This document shows, piece after piece, positions 35,824 through 46,157 of a stretch of DNA of 64,000 nt. Each line of letters opens with the position of its first letter. Position 1 is the first letter of the stretch. The DNA comes from Hymenoscyphus infarciens. Lineage: Eukaryota; Ascomycota; Leotiomycetes; Helotiales; Helotiaceae. The stretch covers positions 62,001-126,000 of the forward strand of contig LLCB01000067.1 in the NCBI GenBank assembly GCA_001414345.1. The letters run 5' to 3'. A program made the translations under genes and the position numbers. The notes under the pieces were generated by a model. That model saw nothing but the letters and a program-made list of their open reading frames with translations, searched no databases and was not told where the DNA came from.

Positions 35824-38511
35824 CTACACAACCTCCCACCAAGCCAATCTCCCAATACTCTCCCCAGCATTCCTAACAATACACAAATTCCCCCCCTTCC
35901 CCTTTCCCTTCCTCTCCATTCTAACCCCCTCAACAACTCTTCTAACACACACACTCCCAATAGCCACCCCCTTCCCCTCCACAAGACTGAATTCTCCCGT
36001 GGTAACGAAACCTATTAAATTATCTTCATCCGGAACAAGGGGATTTTCTTCCTCCTTCTCACCCGGATAGCTTAATGGTGGATCTTGAAGAAGTGATTGA
36101 GCTAGTAATCTCGTTCGTAAAGGGACGGGCGCGTTAAGTGGTATTCTTTGTGGCCTGGCGGATTTTGGATTTGGTGTCTTTTTAGAAGCTGGTGGTGGAG
36201 GGAGGGTAGCTAGCCATGATTCGCGGGTTGTTGGGGGATTTGTGGATTGAGTTGTATCGCGTGGGGAGGAGGGAGGGGGGAGACGGTAGATTCGAGCACA
36301 GGGTGAGGCGATGCCGCGGGTGATGAGTTTTATATGTATAGTTGCGACGTGGGATACTGGCGGTAGCTCAACATCCGGCGATGAAAGGAGAGTTGAGAAT
36401 TCTTGGCGGGTGATATGTTGGATTGGACGCTCCAACTCCTTTTTCTTCCTTTCATTATTCTCGGGTTTATCCATTTCCATAGCATCCGTCGTATCCTGGG
36501 TCATACTTTGAGTTGTATTCTCAGTACTCTCAGGAAAGGATATAACACCGATTAATCTCTCGAAATCACAAGCCCAGCCTCGACCAATTTCTCCTTTTCG
36601 TCCAGCGCCGAGATCGAGAGAGTCCCATTCAACTCTCTTGCCTTTCGGTCTACGAGCCCATTTTTCTTTTCGTATTTCTCTCTGCTCAACTTCCCACGCA
36701 AAACCAGCAGTTGTACCAAGATAATCGGCTGGAAACCAAGGTTTGCCATGTTCAAAATGTACTTGTCTAAGTTCATCTAGTCCTCCAAATCGTGGATTTG
36801 CACCGGATGTTAGAGGGTGGTGGACTAAGCCGTACCAAAGAGGTAGTATGCATTTCCATGGTGCTAGAAGTGTCCAAGTCCCTTGTGCTTGTGCTGAGTT
36901 CGAACGAGATGCAAGTAACATGATTGGTATTGCTGGATCGGTGGGAAGAATAGTAGGATACGCTCCTGGGGGTTCTTTGCCTTTGCGGCGGTTGATGGAT
37001 TTTTGTGCTGGAAGACGAGTTGCTTTGAATCGGGAGTTTCTATTGAAAAGAGCGGTTGATGGCTTTGATGAGTCGACCGGCCAGCTCGCTAATGTTTCCA
37101 AAAAGGCCAAATTCGCTTCCTCGTCATCAATATTTGGTAATGCAACCCTTCTAGATGGGTACCGTAGTCGTGGATCCATGATGGAGAATGCCAAAACCGC
37201 GTTTGCAGGTAACGATCCAGGATTGGTTAGTCCTGCAAGAGATTTGAATTCCTTTCCATGCTCTTCCGAACTATCGGTAGATCCATTATATGGATGGAGA
37301 ATACCCAACAGGGTCTCAGTGGAGCCGGGACCCGTAATATCGATGCTTCCGATTTCAAATCTCAAATCCTCGATAAGTACGTAGGGTCGCTGGCGTTTAG
37401 ACAGACGACGAAGCTCTTCCCACGTTTCAAGAAAGATTGAGGGGTGGACTCTCACAAAGACCTGCCGCAACGTTCTCTCTTCAAGAGCTGAAAATTCTTC
37501 ATTTTTGGGATCTGAATCTGAAAAACACCACACGACTGTCGAGGGCCCGATTGGAATACGTTTGTCATCGATTTTCTTTGACAACCAACCGGACCAGGCC
37601 CTTTTGCCATATCTCCATGTCTCTCCATTTTCTTTCCACAAAGCTTGCTCATTTAGACCTACATCCTTCAGAAGCTTTTGAATGCATTCATAAAACCCTT
37701 CTAGGCGTATGGTGCTCATATAACTCATATCCCAGGCGACAGCTCCTCTAGCACCAGAAGCCCGATGTGTTGGTCGATAGGATTTCTCCGTCGATGTAGT
37801 CGGTATAGCAAATCTCCACAATGGCTTCTTAGGCTCGGTCATTCTTGCCCTCTTCGCATGCCACATGTGCGTAGGTAGCCATGTTTTATGAATCTGCCTT
37901 TTCCTGAATTTCGGTATAGGTTTTGGGGGATCGTTCAACACGTTCTTCCGTATCTTCGGACGTGCCGCCCTCGTTTCCACTACAGTGGCAGCATCTCCCT
38001 CCTTTGCCCGTTGTGCTCGCTTCTTCGCTGCCAATATCCCCAATCGATTTGCAGTTTCGGCTCGTAATCTGCCCCTCGTAGTTCCAGGCTTTCGTTTACT
38101 CGGATTGACCGTCGGCGTATTATCGTCTTTCATCTCCTTCTTTGCCCGCTTCAACAATCGTTTCGGAACTCTTTTAACATTGTGACTCGCAGTTCGTCTT
38201 CGCATGTCCCTCGGGACTTGTTGGAAGGCTCTGGTGGTGAGATTGCTTTTGGATTTCTGCTTGCCATCTTCCAATGCTTTGATCTCGAATTCGCGGGCTT
38301 TGAGGAAGGCTTGCAGGTCCAATTCGCCATTTTTCAGTGCGGCATCTGCGTTTTGTGCTATGGGTGTTCGCGCATCGTATATTTTGGCGCGCTTTGGATC
38401 ACGGCCTTTTGGGGGCTTCTGGTTGGGTGCGGAAGAGGATTGAGGAGGTTGTTTGCGCTTTTGGCCTTTGTTTAAATTGGGAGGAGCCGCCATGTTCGTT
38501 TTTGGGGGCAT
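35824..38511 (-). CDS. pop1: POP1, RNase P/MRP protein subunit
   Basis: One uninterrupted exon of 895 residues, typical of the family. The N-terminal POP1 domain includes RAFQQVPRDMRRRTASHNVK (94-113) and the signature WLPTHMWHAKRARM (211-224). A mid-to-late POPLD region contains PWKCILPLWYGLVHH and GKPWFPADYLGT. The first 200 residues are strongly basic, and a Ser/Pro/Thr-rich linker precedes the C-terminal part (FSLVEGKGVAIGSVCVRR). POP1 is the largest protein of nuclear RNase P and nucleolar RNase MRP, which process pre-tRNA and pre-rRNA. The ATG at 38511 is the first in the frame. It lies convergent to the other RNase P gene in this window and divergent from the F-box gene at 39481. Confidence 0.95.
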   Translation of the reverse strand: MPPKTNMAAPPNLNKGQKRKQPPQSSSAPNQKPPKGRDPKRAKIYDARTPIAQNADAALKNGELDLQAFLKAREFEIKALEDGKQKSKSNLTTRAFQQVPRDMRRRTASHNVKRVPKRLLKRAKKEMKDDNTPTVNPSKRKPGTTRGRLRAETANRLGILAAKKRAQRAKEGDAATVVETRAARPKIRKNVLNDPPKPIPKFRKRQIHKTWLPTHMWHAKRARMTEPKKPLWRFAIPTTSTEKSYRPTHRASGARGAVAWDMSYMSTIRLEGFYECIQKLLKDVGLNEQALWKENGETWRYGKRAWSGWLSKKIDDKRIPIGPSTVVWCFSDSDPKNEEFSALEERTLRQVFVRVHPSIFLETWEELRRLSKRQRPYVLIEDLRFEIGSIDITGPGSTETLLGILHPYNGSTDSSEEHGKEFKSLAGLTNPGSLPANAVLAFSIMDPRLRYPSRRVALPNIDDEEANLAFLETLASWPVDSSKPSTALFNRNSRFKATRLPAQKSINRRKGKEPPGAYPTILPTDPAIPIMLLASRSNSAQAQGTWTLLAPWKCILPLWYGLVHHPLTSGANPRFGGLDELRQVHFEHGKPWFPADYLGTTAGFAWEVEQREIRKEKWARRPKGKRVEWDSLDLGAGRKGEIGRGWACDFERLIGVISFPESTENTTQSMTQDTTDAMEMDKPENNERKKKELERPIQHITRQEFSTLLSSPDVELPPVSHVATIHIKLITRGIASPCARIYRLPPPSSPRDTTQSTNPPTTRESWLATLPPPPASKKTPNPKSARPQRIPLNAPVPLRTRLLAQSLLQDPPLSYPGEKEEENPLVPDEDNLIGFVTTGEFSLVEGKGVAIGSVCVRRVVEGVRMERKGKGKGGNLCIVRNAGESIGRLAWWEVV

Positions 38512-39480
38512 CGTGTCATTTCATGGTGTTGAGGGAGGAATTAAGAACAAGAGAGTAACCAGAGGGGAAGCTATTGGAGCGAGGCTCTGAAATTATTCTG
38601 CCGCCCCCACCGCCTTTGGAAGCTCAAATCCTACTTCTCATATTGCTTCTTAAATTCCGAGTTGTTTTCCCCTCCAACTTCACAATGGAGGCTCAATTTC
38701 ATTATTTCTACAATATATAGCTTCTGCTTTATCCTAGCGTCATTTTATCCCCCTACCAACGAGCTCTCGAGACTAAACAAGCGTTTGTCTCGTGCCCGCG
38801 CGAAGTATCGCGTCTGTTTTCCTTTGGTTGTCTATCCAACACGTTAAACACGCGAAGCTGGGTGGGGCCAGAAACGCGATTAACGCGTTGAAACATCCTA
38901 CGCGGTGCAAACAAGACTCTCAGCCACCACCCACCAATCCCGTAAAGTCACATTTAATTTTGCGCGACCTGGAGTAAGAGTCATACTTTGGGCAAAGGGG
39001 CTGGCTGTTTATGTTCATTTTCTTGCTTCTTATTTAGCTGTTCTTCTCTTGGAATTTATTTCATGTTCAAAAAAGAGTTCATTTGAGTTTCTTGTGATAG
39101 TCTGACCTTTTATATCCCCCACCAACCACTTTGTTTTATTATATCCCCTCCCTTGTTTTCGTACTCAAGAAAGGTTCAGATGAGAGAGGAAACATTTCAA
39201 TTTCGACTACTTTGTTTTATATTGGGATTTCAAACGGTCGAAATGAGTGAATTTTGTTGTCAACCTTCGAGAGTTGTGAGGTACGTTAAGTTTGCACGAC
39301 ACGACATCCCACGTCAGCCGTCACTTACTCGGAATCACATTCCGAGTTTGACCTCATGACGAGTTGTTCTTATCGTCACCCCGGGTCGTTGTATTGCAAC
39401 TTAAGAGCCTCGCTGATATTTCTTCAATTCCCAGATTTCCAAAAATCTCATCTCGAACTGTTTCGGTACGACCAAAAAAG
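38512..39480. promoter_or_regulatory. Divergent intergenic region of pop1 and the F-box gene
   Basis: 969 bp between opposing start codons. It must contain both promoters. Pyrimidine-rich stretches are present near 38600-38760 and 39110-39150, but no defined site was recognised. Confidence 0.5.
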
Positions 39481-40797
39481 ATGTCGGCTTCTTCTTCATC
39501 TTGCACCTCAAGCATAGTCACTACTCCTGGGACATCAGTTCTTCCTACTTCACCACCCTCTACTTCATATAATGATCTTCCTACCCCGCCTCCAACGCCC
39601 ACCAAGCCTTCCCGTCCAATCCATGCTTTGGATGGTTCCGACTCGGTAACATCTACATGCAAAGTTGTCAAATCAACACCCTTACTATACACCCTCCCTA
39701 CGGAATTACTTTTCCACATCATCTCTTACCTCCCAACCGCCACATATCCATCACTCATCCAAACCTCGCATCACCTCCAAGGATTCTTCAATGCCCACGC
39801 TTCCTCCATCATCGCAACCCAAATTCAGACCCATCATTCCCATGCCGCTTCCCTCCTCCAAGCAACCTTCAGCGCCGAAGATTCATCCGGAAATCTATGG
39901 CTTGTCCCAACCCACCCCTCAGTCCTCCTCGCCGAAGAAGGAATGTGGGATCGTGAAGGGTCTGTCAACACCCTCCAAACTCTTGACTTTGGTCCAAGAA
40001 CCGCGATGAAGCAATCTCTTCGACTTACCCAACCTGGCCCTCAATTCCTGCTCTTCCTTGAACGAAGAGGTTGGGAAATTGACACCAGATTTGCGATGGC
40101 ATTTCAAGGCAAGGAGATGGAAGTCCTTCAGAGAGAGGAGGCTTTGATTTGGGCGGTTGAACGTTATAGTATTCGCCCTTTTTTGTCTGAATTGGCTTCT
40201 TTTGTTGATTTCGATCTTCCTGCAACCAAAGCAGACAGGAAGCTTGAGGCTAAGAACATCAAAACTCACCAAAGGCCATCGTTTGGTATCAAGATGAGGA
40301 ACAAATTTCGCGAAGCAAAACAGAAAACTAAAAAAGCGTTCTCAAAACCCACACCACCACAACAAGAAGTCGAAAAACGCTCTCTACTCTTCGGCGAAGT
40401 CGAACCAGAAGTCCCCAGCACCCCAAGCTCTCCATCAAGCCCCATCAACGAAAAATCCACAGTCAGAGAAATCGAACAAGCGACCAAACCATTACCCAAC
40501 CGTCATCCATTCACAGATTCCTTGGATTGGTATTTCAAAACCAGTCACGCTGCCTTATTAGATGCCAGGAGGGGCGAATCATCTGCACCCGCGACGGTGT
40601 ATGATTCCGAGGAGACGGATGGGGAGGATATGTTTGAGGTTGGAGATTTGTATGTTGAGAAGGGAAATCGAGCTAGGCTTCGGAGGTGGAAGAGGGGCGT
40701 AGAGAAAAAGGCGAAGAATGGGAAAAAACATGTTAAGGGGTTTTTTGAGGGATGCAAGTGTTGGAGTTCGGGTAGTTTAGGGAGTGATGTTATTTGA
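39481..40797 (+). CDS. F-box domain protein, 438 residues
   Basis: A single exon. The open frame extends to 39364, but the first ATG is 39481. The N-terminus is a Ser/Thr/Pro-rich linker (residues 1-65). An F-box follows at about 69-103 (LYTLPTELLFHIISYLP, then SLIQTSHHLQGF), which would bind Skp1 in an SCF ubiquitin ligase. No WD40, LRR or Kelch repeats are visible. The middle (about 110-260) is mixed helix. Residues about 290-350 are basic and then Ser/Pro-rich. The C-terminus is again basic and ends near CKCW. Its substrate is unknown. Fungi carry many such lineage-specific F-box proteins. Confidence 0.82.
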   Translation: MSASSSSCTSSIVTTPGTSVLPTSPPSTSYNDLPTPPPTPTKPSRPIHALDGSDSVTSTCKVVKSTPLLYTLPTELLFHIISYLPTATYPSLIQTSHHLQGFFNAHASSIIATQIQTHHSHAASLLQATFSAEDSSGNLWLVPTHPSVLLAEEGMWDREGSVNTLQTLDFGPRTAMKQSLRLTQPGPQFLLFLERRGWEIDTRFAMAFQGKEMEVLQREEALIWAVERYSIRPFLSELASFVDFDLPATKADRKLEAKNIKTHQRPSFGIKMRNKFREAKQKTKKAFSKPTPPQQEVEKRSLLFGEVEPEVPSTPSSPSSPINEKSTVREIEQATKPLPNRHPFTDSLDWYFKTSHAALLDARRGESSAPATVYDSEETDGEDMFEVGDLYVEKGNRARLRRWKRGVEKKAKNGKKHVKGFFEGCKCWSSGSLGSDVI

Positions 40798-42370
40798 TGG
40801 GCTTTTGGTTGGAGTTTATGGAAGGTATGGGGCATAGAGTGCGGGTTTAGGAACTGGGAAGAGATACAGCACAGTCATCCTAACACGGCGTTGCTTGCGA
40901 TGCATTAGCCAGGTGTTGCATTGGGGTGTTGCGAATGGAGTACTGGGACAGGAACATCATATGCATAAAGAGATGGGCTTTAGATGCATGGTTTGCATGG
41001 CGATTGATTTGTGTTAATATCGAGGGAGCGCTGGTCACGCTTCCTACCCACTTCCCCACGCGGCTGGGTTTTCCTTTCACTGTTATATTGAAGATAGCTT
41101 CATAGAGAGTTTTGTTTTTAATTGCTTTGAATATATAATCGTTCAAGGCTAAAAAGCTTACTGTTCGATATTTGTTGGCGTGTTCTTGACTATTTTTGGC
41201 CCCCAAATGCGGTGCTAGCTTACTCGTCAATTGCCAGGTTACTTGCTATCCGACAGCTTATTCCCCTTTCATTTTTGGCCCCCAATTGTTGTTCTAGCTT
41301 ACTCACTTTCTTTGGGTCACTCGCGACCCTTTTCTTGAACTGAAGAGACATGATTTCGAACCTCTTTCTAGTATGCTTTATCCGGTCTCGTTCTAAGTCC
41401 AGTTGGAGTGCCACTGGAAGGCGCAGGCATACGTAACTGATTTTTCTATTGCACGAAAAGGCGGTTGGTACAATATTGGGTGTATTTCGCTAAGCGCGCG
41501 CGTAAATTTCGTTGGGTTTTTCAGCGAAGGAGTCTTCAGTTTATACAATTATAGATAGAAATCAAGCGACCGGGTGAAAGCGTAATGGCGACAATTCCTC
41601 TACGCGTAAACTGGTTGAAATAACAAGAGTTTGCAAGAAAGGTAGAGTAATTGTGTTAAGACCCATGACCTAAGATAAGATTAGTTAACTAATAAAACTC
41701 TTCTTCCCAGATTTTCTACGCTACTCTGTTCAATAAAGTAAATTGTTCCAGGACATCTAGAATAACCCTTTTGCACAAATATGGCTTAGTTGTAGAATTG
41801 AACGAGGGCAAGAAATAGTTTAGAAAGATAAGAGTAGAACCTAACTCTATCTTTCTTCCTTATACTTGTTCTTATAATTACCATTAACTTCCTTGCCACA
41901 GTTCAATTCAAAATCGCGAAAAAAAATTACTTTGTAAGTCTAATTCCATTCTATACCTATGGCAGGGGTATTCTAGAGTTGAGAGTTTGTTGGATTTCGC
42001 AGGTTTTACTTTACATGAGAATTTGAGATGACCACAGCTAGTGTTTGGATTTATAATCTAGGATTTCCCTTTCCTACCTTCTCAAGTACACTCTATTTCC
42101 AGGCGTTTACGCGTTTGGGCCCCTGTAATTTCACAAGCGCCTTGTTTTTCTGCTCTGCCAATCCTCCCTTTCCTTTTGGTCCAAAGCCAACTTCTCTGCC
42201 CATTACTCTTAGTTCAAAACCAGCTTGAAACACCGGTCGTCGCCTGGTGACAGCCATTCCGTATTGACTCCCAAGGTTGTCTCAAGTAGTTCTCTTTTCT
42301 CCTCTGCCCTTTTTGTTCTGCGTTATTCTTCTTACGATACGGGGGGGGGGTGGAGGTTCTCCAGGCGTTG
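40798..42370. other. Intergenic, no gene seen
   Basis: 1.6 kb of ordinary composition. At 41217-41310 it contains phrases such as AGCTTACTCGTCAATTG and TAGCTTACTCACTTTC, like the minisatellite near 61.5 kb. A short G run lies at about 42340-42350. Frames of up to 116 codons (40880-41230, minus) lack ATG support or domains. Confidence 0.45.
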
Positions 42371-42802
42371 TTAGTAATTACTTAGGTATCTGAAGGTGTC
42401 CACGTAAATTTTTACTGCGTAATCTGCAGCTTTTAACACGTTGTCCTTCGCTGTGCTATTCATATGAGCGCGGTTGGTATCGTGTTGCACACCTTCCAAC
42501 TTGGACAACCAATTCTTGAAAGCCTCGGAATACTCCAGGTTCCAATCTAGCAGCTTGTTAGCAAGATGCAAATGGTCGTTGAGCATCATTGCAGCCTCGT
42601 ACTTGGGTTCTGCCGCCTGAAGTGCAAGCAACTCTTTTGCTTTCTCATGGGACACACCGAACAAGTAACCAAACAAACTTTCATATCGAGTGATGAGTGT
42701 TTTACTCTTGTTTTTCTTGTCGTTCTTTCGTATCCCGTCCAGTACCCGAAGGCAGAAACCAACCGTGGTTGGTGGGACATAGTAGTAATCGGTGCGCGTC
42801 AA
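42371..42802 (-). CDS. Possible gene or gene fragment, 143 codons, hypothetical
   Basis: A minus-strand frame with gene-like third-position use of G and C. Its start is unresolved: the frame opens at TTG and the first ATG is internal (AAMMLNDHL, about residue 71). A splice acceptor-like AG (TTCTTGGCAG) immediately precedes the frame, so an upstream exon may exist, but I found no convincing ATG exon. The predicted peptide is helical, rich in Lys, Leu and Asn, with Trp in LLDWNLEYSEAFKNWLSKL. No domain or membrane segment was recognised. It could be the last exon of a short gene or a relic. Confidence 0.4.
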   Translation of the reverse strand: MTRTDYYYVPPTTVGFCLRVLDGIRKNDKKNKSKTLITRYESLFGYLFGVSHEKAKELLALQAAEPKYEAAMMLNDHLHLANKLLDWNLEYSEAFKNWLSKLEGVQHDTNRAHMNSTAKDNVLKAADYAVKIYVDTFRYLSNY

Positions 42803-43817
42803 GCTGCCAAGAACAGGCGATCGGTCTTTGATGGATAGCCAAGAATAAGTTGAAAATTATTCAGTGTCTCTCATCATGGTGCCATTCCAGTACAAACAGT
42901 TTTTATCGATCAGACGTGCCTGGCGATCGATGTTCTCATTAAGAAGAGCAAATCTTAATCAAAAAGTGCCCGGTTGACGTTTGTTGACGGTTTTATACGA
43001 GCCAATGTAGAACATATCTTGAGACATGAACATTACTATAAATCAGGTTGCTAAATAACAGTCCAGGGCTGAGTAGTCACCTATTTACTTTTGCATTGAG
43101 CAAAGCTCGTACTGCGTGAAATTTGAGATTCCGTTATAACAGTTTCTCACTTTTCAAATGGCAGAAGAGAGATACAACTTTTCGATAGGAGAAGTGAAAG
43201 GGACAAGCGTTATGAACAAGCATTATAGGATTCCTCTTGTATTAAGGGTACGTAACGATTCCTTTCCTCATTCAGGAATCAGCATGCACTCACCTAAAGA
43301 TCTTATTGCAACAGTTTAGAATAGTTAAATTAAAACATACATCTTACATGAACTATTTAAGATACTCGAGATTCAATTCACTTAACATCGGACGTGTTTT
43401 CAAATAATCAAGTTGATTATCCGAGAGTTTGAGGACAATAACACTCGTTGGATCTTATTAGGTGAACGCTGAACAATGAACGGGACTCGACTAGTGGGGC
43501 AATCGAGTTGACTATCGTCGACCTAACTATAGTTTTAAAAGAGTCACTATTTGTCTCAAAAGAACCGAACAAAGAAGGTAAGTTTAAACAGAATATTCCC
43601 CAAATTCCCTATGTATATATAAACTTGCAACCACCCTCTTGAAAATCAGATCCCAAAAAAACACAGAAAAAGCCAAGTAAAGGAATACAGACGGAAAGAA
43701 AAAAAACCCCAGAACGATTTACTTTACTTCTTTCCCAGCACTGATCTGAGAAAATACTCGTCACTCATCCCTGATTCCAAGCTTGAACTGTAGAAAAAAA
43801 GTACTTTCACTCTTTTC
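42803..43817. other. Intergenic, no gene seen
   Basis: About 1 kb of AT-leaning sequence between the hypothetical frame and the secreted-protein gene. It probably includes the latter's 3' UTR. No repeats of note. Confidence 0.45.
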
Positions 43818-45170
43818 CTAGTTATCCCAGTTGATGCGACCCCATGGACCATAGTTTCTACCCCCTGGTCCCTTTCGACCTTTCCATCCTTCGGACCATC
43901 CTTCAGAAGCAGTGACAGGGTCAGCAGTCAAAGTAGAAGAGAACGAGGCAGAGGATGCCACGGAAGAGATGAGAGACGAGGTGGACGAGGCAGAAGATGA
44001 GGTAGACAAAGAAGTACCTTCAGAGGTACTCTGTACAGAACTCTCGCTCGTACTTCCCACACCGCTCACTCCCACAGTTGTGAATACAGTTTTAACTTCT
44101 GTTCGAGTCTCAAAGACCACTGTAACCCCACATACTGAAGCAGAAGTTGGCATTGATGTTGCGATTCCTGTGTTTCCGACTAACGTGGAACCAAGCGACG
44201 TGGTTGGGGTGCTCGTTGGAGCGGGAGTGTAGCCGATTGCCCCTGGAATACTGGTATTGATGCATGAGCATGCCGAGGAGACTTGAGCAGAATTGTCACA
44301 ATTTACGATGTTGGAGGGGAATACTGTGGCGGTTGATGGTGAGGTCGTGTAAGTTGCGCAGAATGGGGCGAGCTCAGTGGAGTGACCATCGAAATGCCGA
44401 AGGCAATTGTCTGGCTGACAATCTAATGAAGTGGTCGGTGGAATGGAGGTTGTTTGTGGAGAGGTTGACGTGGTGGGGGTTGACACTGATGGAAGGGTAG
44501 AAGTTTCCGTAAACTGAGAAGAGGTTGTTGTGGAGTTCAGAGAAATACTCGAGAATTGTGAGGTAGTGGTGGTAGAGTTCAGGAAGGTGCTGGCTGAAGA
44601 GGGGGTTGGAGATGGTGTAGTTGCAGTGTTTATACAAGAACAGGCGGAGGAGACCCGCGAGGTGTTTGAATCGCAGTTCTCGATTATAGAGGGAAAGTTT
44701 GTGGCTGTTGAGACAGAGGTGGTGTAAGTAGCACAGAATGGCGAGAGGTCAGTGGAAAAACGCTCAAAGTGACGGAGACAATTGTCGGGTTGGCAATCCA
44801 AGGGTGTAGTTGTGAGTGGTGTAACTGGCGTAGTCGATGTACTCGGTGGGAATGTGGAAAGTGAGGTGGTATTGATTGAAATGGTTGGGAAGGTGGTGCT
44901 GGGTTCATCGTGTGGATGGTGTCCATGGTGTGGATGATGCCTGCTCTTGCTAGGTTTGATGGGCCCAGAAGTTGTCAAATTAAAGCTCACAGGTGAGCTC
45001 GCCAAAGAGCTAACCGAGGCCGTGGTGGAAATCTGGGTAGAGTTTGCGCAAGCAGTAAAGGTGGAGAAAATTGTAACTGTTGCTGTTGCTGTGCAATCAG
45101 TGGCTTTTGCTGCTGGAGCACAAAATGCAATTATGGCTGCCGCAACGGCGAGTCTGAAGTTTGGAGGCAT
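43818..45170 (-). CDS. Secreted Ser/Thr-rich protein with two six-cysteine modules
   Basis: A single-exon ORF of 450 residues from the ATG at 45170. Residues 1-23 form a signal peptide (RLAVAAAIIAFCAPAAKA). Most of the rest is Ser/Thr, probably heavily O-mannosylated, with a His-rich patch at 77-86. Two near-identical modules stand out: 125-181 and 250-304, both starting LDCQPDNCLRHF and ending SSACSCINT. Cysteine spacing is C-x4-C-x14-C-x19-C-x9/10-C-x-C (126, 131, 146, 166, 177, 179 and 251, 256, 271, 291, 301, 303). There is no clear GPI signal or transmembrane helix, and the tail is Gly/Arg/Trp-rich. The protein is likely secreted or wall-associated. Similar modules occur in uncharacterised fungal secreted proteins, but no function is known to me. 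Confidence 0.85.
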   Translation of the reverse strand: MPPNFRLAVAAAIIAFCAPAAKATDCTATATVTIFSTFTACANSTQISTTASVSSLASSPVSFNLTTSGPIKPSKSRHHPHHGHHPHDEPSTTFPTISINTTSLSTFPPSTSTTPVTPLTTTPLDCQPDNCLRHFERFSTDLSPFCATYTTSVSTATNFPSIIENCDSNTSRVSSACSCINTATTPSPTPSSASTFLNSTTTTSQFSSISLNSTTTSSQFTETSTLPSVSTPTTSTSPQTTSIPPTTSLDCQPDNCLRHFDGHSTELAPFCATYTTSPSTATVFPSNIVNCDNSAQVSSACSCINTSIPGAIGYTPAPTSTPTTSLGSTLVGNTGIATSMPTSASVCGVTVVFETRTEVKTVFTTVGVSGVGSTSESSVQSTSEGTSLSTSSSASSTSSLISSVASSASFSSTLTADPVTASEGWSEGWKGRKGPGGRNYGPWGRINWDN

Positions 45171-46157
45171 AATTTTTTCTTGAGCTGCGAGTAGGGCGAG
45201 GGATAGAAGAATTCAAATGATCGTATTGTGAAAATAAAACTGAAAAGGTTGGTGAGAAGCGAATGACTGGTGAAAAATTGGTGGTATTGTAGGATGAAGA
45301 GAAATAACGGAACTTTGGGAGCTTATAACCATACATGATGGATCCGAGGGAATGGAACGTTTGAGGGGAGATATATATTGAATCAAAACTGGCAATAATT
45401 GTAACCTTGCAGATGGAAAAGGGATATCTATTAGAGTGTCTAAGGGAACGAAAATGAGACTTCACAAGCCATAGCCGAGGGATGCAGCCAAACGCAAGGG
45501 TTCATTGAAACATGGGAAAGTACAATTGGAACAGTTTGTCCACGTGATATAGCATATCTTGAAGCTCTGGAAACTCGGGGTGTTAGCTAGGGATATACTG
45601 CGGATCGGGATAGGCAAGTGATAAAAGATTTTGACCATGTTCATTTCCAGGTTAGTCTGGGATACAATCGCCGCACTCGGGATTCTTGATTGATGAGGTT
45701 GTGTAGCGACATCCAACCAATCACATCAGGGCGGGGTACACGATGCATAGTACCAGGGCGACTGGATTTCCTAATGCGGAAATGATGAAGCTATACAAAA
45801 GGGATTGAAGAGTGACGAGGTTTTAGGGGGGGAAGTCACCGACTGAGGAATGAGCTTGGCGTCAAGGTTAGCCTAGCCTAGCTTCCTAGCTTCAGCCTGA
45901 GCCTGCAGGCAGGTACTTGGAGGGGCCAATGCGCTGGGCTTTCTATCAAATTATTGTCGTTCATCTTCACCCCCCTTCGCTCTCGCCCCGAGTTGCTCTG
46001 AGCCACCGCCTTGCTTCACTTTTTTAAAGAACATTCTCATTTCTATCTCCATGACGACAACTTGAAAGGGATACGCTGGACGCGGGAGTGTGGGAGTCGA
46101 TTTTAATTGCAACCCGTTTGGCAAAGGTTTCCCTCATTTACAACCCCATCTGCCATC
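45171..46157. other. Divergent intergenic region, no other gene seen
   Basis: About 1 kb upstream of both the secreted-protein gene (minus) and the Lamtor1-like gene (plus). Short minus frames at 45097-45465 and 45462-45716 show no domain. A CTAGCCTAGC-like patch lies near 45865-45895. Confidence 0.5.

Noticed and set aside
36743..37384. 213-codon plus-strand frame.
   Set aside because: Shadow inside the pop1 coding region on the other strand.
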